From Marsupella aquatica (lineage: Eukaryota; Marchantiophyta), in the NCBI GenBank assembly GCA_973895155.1, contig OZ316899.1, forward strand, positions 15,314,001 through 15,378,000: DNA of 64,000 nucleotides, read 5' to 3'. Of this stretch, positions 54,528 to 64,000 are shown piece after piece (within the stretch, counting starts at the first letter, position 1; every line of letters begins with the position of its first letter). Both the position numbers and the translations under genes were made by a program. The notes under the pieces were generated by a model. That model was not told where the DNA came from, did not search any database, and saw only the letters and a program-made list of their open reading frames with translations.

Positions 54528-57500
54528 CTATTGTTCCTGCATCAACTTAGAGAAGCTTCGTAAGCCGATGGAATGTGTATGGTCTTTATGGATAGCCGGT
54601 GGTAGTGATTTTGTAAACATATCTACGTGATTCAGCTGGCTCGCTATCCATTTAACGGTAATGCTGTCACCTTGCTGCTTGTGTGTGAAAAAGAATTTTG
54701 GAGCGATGTGCTTCGTCTTATCGCCCTTAATGAAACCTGCCTGTATTTGGTCCACACAAGGCCTGTTATCTTTGTAGATCGGTGTGGGCGATGTTAGTTT
54801 AGTTGTACCTGTGTGTTTGCCAATGTGGTTAAGCACATTCTTGAGCCAGATGCACTCCCTGCTTGCTTTGTATAGCGCTATGATCTCCGAGTGGTTTGAG
54901 GATGTCGTTGTTAATGTTTGTTTGCTGCTTTTCCAGGAGATCGCCGTTGTTCCAATCATAAACACGTATCCCGTCTGCAATTTTGCATCCTGCGGATCTG
55001 ATAGATAGCCCGCGTCCGCATAACCTGTTAATGTGTTGTCTGTATTTGCAGGGTAAAACAGTCCCATGTCAATTGTGCCCTTAAGGTATCGTAAGATCCT
55101 TGTAATGCCATTCCAATGGCAAATGGTTGGCTGTGCGCTGTGATGTGCTAAGAGGTTAACTGCGAATGCGATGTCAGGACGGGTCTGACTGGCAAGGAAC
55201 ATGAGGACGCCTATGGCAGATAGGTATGGCTTGTCTGGACCAAGTAGTGGTTTGCTTTCATCTCTTTTCCGAAACATGTCTTCATGTTTATCGAGTGATC
55301 TTATGTCCATCGGGGATTTGACTGCATGAGCCTTTTGCATATGAAATTGCGGTAATATGCGCTATGTATACGTGGTTTGATGAAGTAGTATGCCTCTTGG
55401 TAAATGTTTGAGCTGGAGGCCAAGGCAAAATGTAGTTTGCCCTAAATCATGCATTTTGAAGACTCGTTTGAGTAATTTGATGATTTCCTGCATTATTTGG
55501 CTGGTACCAAATAGGTTTAGGTCATCCACATAGATGGCAATTATAATGAATTCTTGGCCTTCTCTCTTAAGGAAGATGCATGGAGCAATATCTTGATTTT
55601 GGAAACCCATGGCGAGCATTTCAGCTTGGAATCGCTTGTACCAAGTTCGGCCACTCTGCTTCAGGCCATACATGGACCTGAGCACTTGCATAGCATATCG
55701 TATTCTGGCTTGAAGAGCCTTAGTTTTAGGGTTTAGGGTTTAGGGTCTACCCTTGCTCATGTGGGGTTTCAATTTTATACTCTGTGAGATACGTTGTAGT
55801 ATCTCTTGATTTGAGTGGTCAAACATAGTGCCCTCTGGTTTGTGTGTTGTCGTGGGTAGTTTCTCCCCCTGACAGTGTGCTTCCTCCCTGTTAATTAATT
55901 CTGGTGGAGCTTCCATATGGATTGTCGTGTCTAAGTGGCCGTATAAATATGCTGTTACAATATCTAACTGATGCTGTGATGCAGTGAGAAGGCTATCAAG
56001 TATTGGTAAGTAATTACATCCATAACGGGTGAGTAGGTGAGATTGTAGTCTCTGCCTGGTATTTGAGTAAAGCCCTTTGCTACTAGCCGTGCTTTATAGC
56101 ATACTACCTCCTCCTGTGCATTTCTTTTTAATAAAGGTCCACTTGTATCCTGTCAAGTGGATGTCTGGCCTAGTGTGATCGAGCCAAATACTTGTCTGGA
56201 GATCAGGGAGTCGAGTTCCTGATTGATGGCTTTCTCCCACTCCGGCCAGTCGGATTGTCTCTGTGCTTCTTTCACCGTCAGTGGGTCCGGTGTGTCTTCT
56301 TTTATTTGTTGTGCTATTGTATATGCAAATGTTTTGTCTGGGAAGGTACTCTTTCTATCCCATATATTGCCAATTATATTATAATTGATGGCGATTTCTT
56401 CGTTTGTTTCGGTAACAGGTTGGTTCAGTATAATGTGGTCGTTGTTTATTGCTGCAGGAGTGGGTGTAGTTTGGGCTGAGGGCACTTGACACCTCTGCCG
56501 TGGTTGCTTGTCTGTTGCCCCGGGTGGTCTTCCCCGTTTGGCCCTTGGTGCCGTGTATTTGGCTGGTTGTTTTGTCATCTGTATACGTGATGGGTGTTTG
56601 CTGCGGGTATGTGCGATCTTGTCACTTTTGCTGCATCTGCGAATGAATCTGGTAACTGCTCCATCATTCTTGTAAGGTGGAGTAGTCTTTGTACTTTGCT
56701 GTTGGCTTGGCCTGTTCTCGGGTCATTCTAGAACTCAGATTGCGTCTGCCAATTGAGTTCTGTATTGTCGTCTTTGTCTTGTTGTGATCTATCTTCTAGG
56801 CTTGGGAAAGTGCTCGCGTAGAAGTGGCAGTCCATGAATCTGGCTTTAAACACGTTTGTCGTTGTTGGTTCCAGGTATCTGATGATGGAGGTGGAGTCTA
56901 GGCCCACATAGATGCCCATTTGTCTCTGTGGGCCTATTTTGGTTCTCTTTGGGCCCATAATCGGAACTAGGACCTGACACCCAAATGTTCTCAGGTGGGA
57001 GACGTCGGGGATGTGTCCAAATGCTAAGTGGTGTGGAGAGGTAGAATTGAATGATGATGGTCGGTAACTGATGAGTGTAGTTGCGTGTAGTATGGCATGG
57101 CCCCATGCCGAAAGTGGTAGGTTGGTTTGCATAAGGAGTGGTCAAGCTATGGTTTGTAGCCTTTTGATGAGGGATTCAGCGATCCCATTCTGAAAATGGA
57201 CGTGGGCGACCGGATATTGTATCTCTATGCCGGCTGATTCGTAGAACTCTTCAAAGGTCTTGGCGGTAAATTCTCCAGCATTATCTACTTGAAGAGTTCT
57301 TATTGGAAAGTTGGGGAATTGAGCTTTGAGTCTCAGTATGTGCGCCAGGAGTCGGGGGAATACCATGTTTCTCGTGGATAATAGTGAGACTCTTGACCAT
57401 TTAGATGATGCACAGATAATGGCCAAGAAGAAGCGGAATGGTCCGCTTGTGGGTTCAATTGGACCGCACACATCCGCGTGGAGCCGGTCTAGGAATTTGG

Positions 57501-57556
57501 GTATTCTTGTTTCAGTGGTAGGTGGGGATGGACGTAGGATCAGTTTTCCTTTGGAG
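54528..57556 (-). pseudogene. Ty1/copia pol (integrase, RT, RNase H), 5' end lost
   Basis: Minus-strand pol. From 57556: integrase start (FLDRLHADVCGPIEP, LQVDNAGEFTAKTFEEFYES), an in-frame TAG at 57142, then PLSAWGHAILHATTLIS and the GPKRTKIGPQRQMGIYVGLD region; a linker with RAKRGRPPGATDK; then RT (56240-55360: [47 protein letters not shown], catalytic IYVDDLNLFG). RNase H is open from 55340 to 54528 with GYADAGYLSDP, SEIIALYKASRE and YKDNRPCV, then the HVDMFTKSLP end. Integrase before RT identifies copia. Frameshifts lie near 55350, 55700 and 56600. The 5' part is cut at 57557 by the CACTA element. Confidence 0.85.
55725..55745 (+). repeat. Interstitial telomeric repeat (TTTAGGG)3
   Basis: Three exact plant telomere units inside the copia RT region, between the coding blocks IHMEAPPEL and SMYGLKQSG. 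Likely inserted after integration. Confidence 0.85.
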
Positions 57557-57575
57557 CACTAGTACATTTTTGCTC
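57557..57575. repeat. Left terminal inverted repeat of the CACTA element
   Basis: CACTAGTACATTTTTGCTC. CACTA ends define the superfamily; the transposase cuts at this terminus. The inverted partner is expected just past 64000. Confidence 0.75.
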
Positions 57576-57579
57576 ATTT

Positions 57580-58080
57580 TCCGATGCTCCCGCTGAAACA
57601 TGAAACAGGCGTCTGATGGCCGGAGTTACGCAAACTTTCGTTTACAAAAGTATCGGAACTTGCGATCCCCACAGCTTCGGAAACCCTTTGTCCGATTCCC
57701 AAAACAACGGACATCATTTGCGATACTCCTAATATAGGAACATATCCAATGTCTTGACTATCGGACCCCTCTTCTAAAAATTGTTACTAAGTTTACGATC
57801 CCTGAAGTATCGCATTCAATGTCCAATTTAGTGAAGAACGGAAATATTGCGATGAAAAATGTATCGCTGAGTGCTTCCGATAGGTTGGGTATCGCAAATG
57901 TTTTCCGAAGTAGTGTTTATCACAAATAATTCCGATGCTACACGTATTGGAAATGGAGTCCAAAAGGGTTTAAATCGGATATATGTGGTTCGAGGTCAAG
58001 ATTTGAACAAGGAGGTCTTCCGATGGGCTTCCGTTGTTTTAAGCATGGGAAATGGTATCGGGAATAAATGGACGTGACTC
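57580..58080. repeat. Sub-terminal repeats of the CACTA element, left side
   Basis: More than ten variants of TCCGATAC / GTATCGGA in both orientations (for example near 57580, 57645, 57693, 57759, 57877, 57932, 57973, 58018 and 58051). In En/Spm such short repeats bind the TNPA protein. No gene in 57557-58252. Confidence 0.75.
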
Positions 58081-58252
58081 AAATGCATATATTACTTAGG
58101 GATTGCAATTTGGATTGTGTCAAGGGACTATATACAGTTGTATCCAAAACTATATCCAACCAATGAATCTTTGGGCACGTGTGAAATGACATGACAAAAT
58201 GTATATACTATCCATGAAGATAAAACATATAGGGGTTTTACCTAGGTCGCAT

Positions 58253-61200
58253 CTATTGTAATGAGGGGTCCAAATCCTCTACTACAACTACACTTGGCTT
58301 GTCTTGAACAATGGATCGTGAGCGAGGGATGTAAGGCATAACAATGGACCACTCTGGGTCATTCGGATAACGAAGATAGAAAGATTGCTCCAAATGATGG
58401 GGAAATGCAAATGGATCTGAGGTTCTCCAATTGGAACTAATGACACTAGTTGCACTGGTCGTCAATCGTGTGAACCCACATGCATCTTCCTCACAGGTCC
58501 AATTATGGCCAACAAGATTCATCCAAAACCATTTGCACTTGAACACCACCTCCTCCAAGGTTGTATGGGCATGATAATTTACGATAAGAATCTCCTCTAT
58601 CTTCCCATAGTGGGCCACAGTTGAACGTATTGGATTCCGGTCAGAAGTACTACTTTGTGACTCTTGGGTGAACCACCCCATCACCCCACAATCTTGTGTT
58701 GTTGCTCTCTTCATATCAAGATGTTGGATTCGAAAATGCCTCCCCTTTGACCACATGGCTGTTCGAGTCGTGACCGTGAGTAATGGACCATGAACAAGGG
58801 TGCGCATGTCATTGGTGACCTTCGGAAAGTGCAAAACACTCTCACCCTGACCCACCAAGGCATCAATCTCTGTCAACTTCTCCTTCATATATGGGAGAAA
58901 CTTGGGGAAGAGGCGTGGCCAACGACTATTACTCTTCTCCTCCTCATAAAATGCAGTCCACTCCCCTGAAATCTCTGGTGAGTTATACAACATGAATGTG
59001 GTGAGTTGCAGACATTCAGCAGAGCCTAGTAGTTGTTCTCCCTTTGCTCCAGTGAGTCTATCCTCATAATCTGCCTCTCGTGCTGACTCATCTATCCAAC
59101 CCCTTGGAGCATTTGGATCAAGTGTAGCCACAATGTTCGTACAATAGAACATACTCTCTGCTCCAAGGTGACGTTCGGCAAGGCTACCTTCCACCCTAGC
59201 ACGGTTTGATACATATGATTTCATGACTCCCATGAATCGCTCTACCCAATACATCCAACGACAATGTACTGGGCCAGCAATGGCTACTTCATGCACTAGA
59301 TGTACAAGAAAATGAACTTGACCATCAAAGAAGGAAGGAGGGAGTGCTCGCTCCAACTTGCACACAACCTCCACTCCAAATACCTCCATGGCAGCAATCT
59401 CTCCCTCGTTGACCTCCTTTTGACAAACCCATCTCAACAATCTACCCAATGACCAAAGTGCATCCCGAAGATCCTCGCTGCCCAATCCAATAATAGCAAC
59501 TGGAATAACATGCTGCAATAGACGATGATAATCGTGGGTCTTCAAGAAAGCTGGCCATTTTGGAGAGTCATCTCCACCAAATGCCTTGCGAAGATTGGCA
59601 CCATACCCTGTAGGAAACCACATTGACCCTATCCGCTTGCAAAACTCTATTCGCTCACTCCTTGTGAAAACCCATGGGGGATGGATAGTAAGGGGAGGGT
59701 CAGGGTCCATAGATGGCCAAAAACCATGAAGGCCATGCATCCCCATCCCCTCACAACTCTCTCTCCAATTGTTGTTTTTCTCTCCATATAGATGGCGGAT
59801 CAATGACCTCCTAACATTCCCCTCAATATGCATAGGGTCCAATAGATGATTTATCGGCATGTGTTCCCAATATGGAAGTTGTGCCAATGCAGACAAACGG
59901 GTCATGCCACATCTAGCCAAGGGTAATGGGTCATCTGGATCAGTCACCCTCTCCCATACCTCCTTCCAATATATTGGGTCCTTCGGTAAAGGCTGAGGTC
60001 TTGTGTCTGGCTGGCCCTCATCCGTGTCATACAAAAATGGATCATACCTCCAGTCATGCCCCTCAGGAAGATACTTTGTGTGACCAATGTAAACTATCTT
60101 CCGCAGGGTGGTAGACTTTGGGCGCGCCACTCCCTCCAAGTCTGGTCCACAAGTCGGGCAAGCACGATATCCAGAAGTTTGCAAGCCAGAAATATATCCA
60201 AACCCTTCACAAACAATGGTCACAAATTAAAACCCATTAAGTTTTGAAACCAAACCAAAGGGAACAAAATAAACAGAACGATATATATATATGGGTAGCT
60301 GCACAAGCCATACTTAATTTATAAAGAGTTGGGTACCTGGAAGATCATGCATGGTCCACATAAGAATGGCTTTGAGCTGAAACTCACGGGGTAAGCCCCC
60401 TATATGCACTCGACCATCATAGCAATCCACTCCCCCCCAAAGTTTCTGTAGCTCCTCAATCAACGGTTGCAAGTATACATCAATCTTCTTCACTTGCTTA
60501 GGGCCAGGAATAATCATAGATAGGAGCAAATGACCCTTCTTCATGGCCATCCATGGTGGGATGTTGTAGCTAGTGAGGACTACTGGCCATACAGAGTATG
60601 GTTTGGCCTTGACGGCCAGTGCAAATGGGCTAATGCCGTTTGATGCCAAACCAAGGCGAACATGACGAGGGTCAGTCTTGAACTCACCCCAACGCTCTTC
60701 CACAAATCTGTTTGCAGGAGAGTCAACCATCATGCGCATGGTTGGATCCTGAGTAGTGTTTGAACGGTGTTGGGAGTGCCATACCATATACTTAGCCAAC
60801 TCTGCGCATCGAAACTGGTGATGCAAACGAGGAATAAGGGGAAAGTACCTCATAACCTTTTGAGGTACTCTTCCTATCAACATATCCTCACGATATCTTG
60901 GCGCGTTGCACACAGGACATGTAAGAGCATTTGAGTGCTCCTTCCTGAACAAAACACAATCATTCACACAAGCATGTATGACCTCATACTTGAGGCCTAT
61001 GGACTTCAACACTTTCTTCGCCTCTTTCCATGATGCTGGCAAGTTGTTCCCCTCTGGTAACATACGATCATGCAATGTCCTGAAAATATCATCAAGAAGC
61101 AAGTTGCTTGCTCCATGTCTTTGCTGCAAGTTCAGTAATAACATGATTGCTGAGAGACAAGATAATCTAGACCCCTCAAAAAGACAAGTCCGTGCATGCT

Positions 61201-61511
61201 CTTGAGCCTCCTCCCACTGGTGCGAGTGTGGATTCCGTGAAGGAGTAGGCACGAGGAGGAGGTAAGTCAATGTCCTCCCAGTCACCTGGGTCATGATCAC
61301 CCCGGGGATCACCCTCATCTGCATCCATGAATTGGTGCATCAACTCATCCATAGCCCGGTCCTCATCCACTCTTTCTTGGGTAGCATTAGGTAGTTCATG
61401 TGGAATGTCCATATCCTCAAAAGGTTGACCCCCTTGCCTACCATCCATGGCCTGAAGGGGATGTCGCACAGCTCGTGATAATACCTCAATATCTGGCTGA
61501 ACAAATGCATT
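58253..61511 (-). CDS. CACTA transposase, TNP2-like (Transposase_21)
   Basis: Minus-strand gene with a 132-bp intron (60205-60336; donor CCAG/GTACCC, acceptor GTGAAG/GGTTTGG) joining MWTMHDLPG to FGYISGL. The upstream exon (from 60337) has CLSAIMLLLNL, HACVNDCVLFRKEHSNAL with CPVC, and the RHVRLGLASNGISPFAL block. The downstream exon has SGYRACPTCG, MPINHLLDPMHIEGNV, a DUF4218-like region (PPSFFDGQVHFLVHLVHEV, then HCRWMYWVERFMGVMKSYV) and a DUF4216-like end (FYLRYPNDPEWSIVMPYIPR). Coding continues upstream to a likely acceptor (GTATGATAG) at 61512, in a frame one base off, with a shift needed between about 61200 and 61330. Binds and cuts element ends. Confidence 0.9.
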
Positions 61512-61683
61512 CTATCATACACAAAAGAAAACAATGAGAATGATATAAGTCCAGGTCTCTCAACCAACAATTGAGACATCCATATATGAATGAGTCAAAA
61601 GACTCCATAGCTCTTGAAACCACTTAGAGAATGACTCAAGTAATAGTTTTATAAAAGTGAACACATACACATGTTTGTATGTG

Positions 61684-62990
61684 CTATGAAGGACGACACC
61701 GTATGGCCATCTTAGGCACGTTCCAATCATAGTCACAAAAGAGTTCCTCACCAACCCTAATAGTCGTAATGGCTATAGTCATAACATGGTCATCCATATG
61801 CTTGACATAGTAAGGTGGTGGCGGTGCCCCAAAAATCTGAACCCACTCTACATTTGGTTGAAGTCCTCGTCCTCTCCCTTTGGTACTATTGATATACCCA
61901 GCGATGTTATCACATCGCACAGGATCACCATCAATCATCCTACAATGCCAAGGCCTCTTGAGGACCTCATCCGGATCGGAATCCATTTGCAATGCATACA
62001 CTCCCCATGATGGTTGTTGCCGCAAAATAATGTTCCAATTCTTGGCAGTGTATATAGGGCCAATGTAAGGAAATAAGTGCTCCCCATCATAACCTCTTCG
62101 CCATGGCTTTGGATGGACCACAATGTCCTCCAAAGCAAATAACCCAAATCCTACATCAACAAGGGAAGATGACTGCACTATCCAATGACGGCTCCATATC
62201 TCTATAGGGGCATTAGTGGGTATGCCTTGAGGGATTTTGAATATCTCAGACGAGAAGTCCTTCACAAGAGGCAACGCCTTTCCAGTGAGATATGACAATC
62301 CCAACCTACCCTCCACTACCACATAACCCTCACCTGGCTTCATCATAGGCGGACCTACCAAGTTTGGGTCTTGAGACTCACGAGTGCCCAATGGTTTGTA
62401 ATGTCTCCTATGCCTATGGGAGCATGGGCGGGTGTGTAAAACCCTAGATGGAGGTACCTCCAGGTCACCTTGCTCAATGTCCTCCACCCTTGCTACAGGT
62501 ACACTCCCGCCCTCACCACTGGGGCGCGGGGTAGGAGGAGGGGGTGTAGATGTTGATGCAAGCATCCGTCTTGCACTAGCCAAGAATGTGTCTAGCCATA
62601 GCTCTTTAGAGATCAATGGAGGAGGGGGCCTACGGGGCACCTATTCATTCAAAAAAAATCCAAAATTAATAAATATATGATGATAGTGGCCATGATTTAA
62701 GTGGCAAATTATGTTTCCTTCAAAATGTGCGGGGTGAGAGTATGGGGTGCATACCTGGCGAGCTGAATGTCCTGGTAAATCAGGTTGGTGTTGCCCATAA
62801 TTCTCAATATGCTCAATACACTCCCAAGCTTGACGAACCACCATTCCCTTACATCGCACACACCAACATGGAATGGGGCGTAGAGGAGGAGGAGGTTGAT
62901 GCGGCCTCGGAGGGGGGGGGGAGGAACGTCCCCCTCAGAAGATGACGAGTCCGAGTCAGAATCTGACTCGGAACTCCCAGAATTTGACAT
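61684..62990 (-). CDS. SET-domain protein encoded inside the CACTA element
   Basis: Two exons on the minus strand: 62990-62755 and 62640-61684, with a 114-bp phase-0 intron (donor CGCCAG/GTATGC, acceptor GAATAG/GTGCCC). Exon 1 has a Ser/Asp-rich start (MSNSGSSESDSD), a Pro-rich stretch and a CWCVRC cysteine motif followed by GMVVRQAWECIEHIE. Exon 2 has a Pro-rich linker and a SET-like domain: VDVGFGLFALEDI (SAM-binding GxG), FPYIGP, YALQMD, AGYINSTKGR then QPNVEW (cf. NHSxxPN; the His is Ser or absent), and IRVGEELFCDYDW at the end. SET proteins methylate lysines, often on histones. A 10-base C tract (62912-62921) puts the start one base out of frame with the CWCVRC part. Could be captured host DNA or an accessory gene of this CACTA family. 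Confidence 0.75.
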
Positions 62991-63790
62991 CTGCCCATCA
63001 ATGTGAAAATTAATCACATGTCAAAAATCGTTCCCACCCATATTAAGTACCCTAAATACAATATGTCAAGATTGGAACCTAGTTTACACTAAGCAAATAA
63101 TTAAAAACAATGACTGTGCATCTTACCTAAATGATATCCGCGCTAAACAATGCCTACTAGGATCTTGGCCTTAGAATATATGCTAAGACAATATCCAAAA
63201 TGTCTGCACAATTAAAGGAATACCATCAGAATTTATCTATACATATGTCCCCATAGAATCATATCCACTATATATTGTGGCCATCAATGAAAAAAGTTTA
63301 GCCAAATATATACTTAAAGTGCTCACCTCCAAATGATAAAGGGAGTACATCATACCTTTCGGATGCACGGCCTATCGCGATGCATAATGCATTGCAAAAA
63401 TGGACCTACAAAAATACAAACAAAGAGAACGACCCAACCCTCCGCAAAAAAATACTGCACAATACACGCACATGAGGTTAACTTTGTTTGGCCCCCAAAA
63501 TTAAATCCACATACAAGGTGGACAAATTTGTCAAAATTTTTAATGTGAGTGGATCAATGATCATACCATTCAACCCCAAAAGTATGTTTAGGGTTTAGGG
63601 TTTAGGGTTTAGACGGTAAGGGGGATGTTACCGCACATATAACCGGCTTTTATTCAAGAACCCCACCGTCCAAACAAAATCCGACTACTCAACCAGGCCT
63701 ACAATTACAATGCAAGTTTTCACATCAACTAAACTTACATTTCCTTACCACATCCCCAGCCCCCCCCCCCATTGACTAACTTATTATAAA
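62991..63790. other. Non-coding part of the CACTA element
   Basis: No convincing gene between the SET gene start and the right sub-terminal repeats. AT-rich apart from the telomeric repeat at 63587 and a C run near 63762. The promoter of the SET gene would lie here on the minus strand; no clear TATA box could be chosen. Confidence 0.5.
63587..63612 (+). repeat. Interstitial telomeric repeat (TTTAGGG)3 plus partial unit
   Basis: Three full TTTAGGG units and TTTAG inside the CACTA element. Second interstitial telomeric tract in 8 kb. Confidence 0.85.
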
Positions 63791-63799
63791 TCCGTCCTT

Positions 63800-64000
63800 A
63801 AAGGCATAAAAAATAATGGACAAGCTAAGTCCGATCATATTGGAAGAGGGGTCCGATACTTTAAGCATCACTATTTCCGATCCCGTTTTCGATAGTTGAA
63901 GTATCAGATGTTCCGATTCTTAAAAAGTTGGATGGAGGGCACAATAGGGTTTGGTACTTTTCCCGACTAAAGTACGAATGTCTTTGTATCGGGCTTGGTT
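63800..64000. repeat. Sub-terminal repeats of the CACTA element, right side
   Basis: TCCGATCATATTGG, TCCGATACTTT, TTCCGATCCCG, GTATCAGATGTTCCGATTC and GTATCGGG occur in 200 bases, the same word family as at 57580-58080. Confidence 0.7.

Larger units (their letters stand above)
57557..64000 (-). mobile_element. CACTA (En/Spm-type) DNA transposon, right end outside the window
   Basis: The left terminus CACTAGTACATTTTTGCTC starts at 57557 exactly where the copia integrase frame stops. Sub-terminal repeats with TCCGATA / TATCGGA words fill 57580-58080, and similar words reappear at 63800-64000, so the far end is probably close. Inside are a TNP2-type transposase and a SET-domain gene, both on the minus strand. 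GAG at 57554-57556 may be the 3-bp target duplication; its partner lies beyond the window. Confidence 0.85.

Overview
This window is transposable-element-rich plant nuclear DNA. The evidence is spliced eukaryotic genes, Ty3/gypsy and Ty1/copia pol remnants, a CACTA-type TNP2 transposase with plant-typical DUF4218/DUF4216-like regions, a SWIM-finger Mutator-like transposase, and interstitial TTTAGGG (plant telomere) repeats. The species cannot be told from the sequence. No ordinary host gene is certain; the best candidates are an ORF running off the left edge (1-385, minus) and a possible exon at 1684-2110 (minus).

Layout. (i) 1-6840: unknown left-edge ORF, then a decayed Mutator-like transposase pseudogene (2847-6715) whose flanks and inter-exon gap hold about 12 copies of a palindrome of the type TAGCGCCNGGCGCTA. 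(ii) 6841-9147: inverted repeat, a copia RT fragment (minus), low-complexity DNA. (iii) 9148-13117: a 3970-bp solo LTR of family A (minus) with a 5-bp target duplication ATAGT. (iv) 13118-17535: no recognised genes. (v) 17536-19912: part of a probable family C LTR carrying a broken ORF. (vi) 19913-22418: promoter-like sequence with 37-bp tandem repeats, AT-rich DNA and a gypsy fragment (protease plus integrase zinc domain, minus). (vii) 22419-37040: gypsy family B, with a 3785-bp 5' LTR, PBS, leader ORF, gag, protease, RT, RNase H, integrase, PPT and a 3' LTR cut off at 37040. (viii) 37041-50944: gypsy family A, 13.9 kb, with LTRs of 4002 and 3801 bp around a 6.1-kb gag-pol. (ix) 50945 to about 54300: 3' part of a second family C copy. 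(x) about 54300-57556: copia element (minus). (xi) 57557-64000: a CACTA transposon entering from its left terminus, with a two-exon TNP2 transposase and a separate spliced SET-domain gene, continuing past the window end.

The main observation is that three gypsy-type families (A, B, C) have very long LTRs, or LTR-like units, that each carry a long protein-coding ORF. These ORFs appear homologous, sharing a block around FGLP/FGCP followed by a KNG/DNG-like turn, a Cys and PE-h-x-x-x-x-F. The LTRs also share a TGTGA start with an adjacent short hairpin, and A and C share a conserved palindrome near the 3' end. In effect each full element carries two copies of an accessory gene in its LTRs. The second notable item is a SET-domain gene with its own intron inside the CACTA element. 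Most ORFs are broken; where two copies can be compared, many breaks are CAG to TAG changes, as expected from deamination of methylated CHG sites.

The nesting reads: B lies in the gypsy fragment at 22 kb; A joins B on its left and C on its right with different flanks (probably a recombinant of two A elements); copia abuts C; CACTA is inserted in copia.
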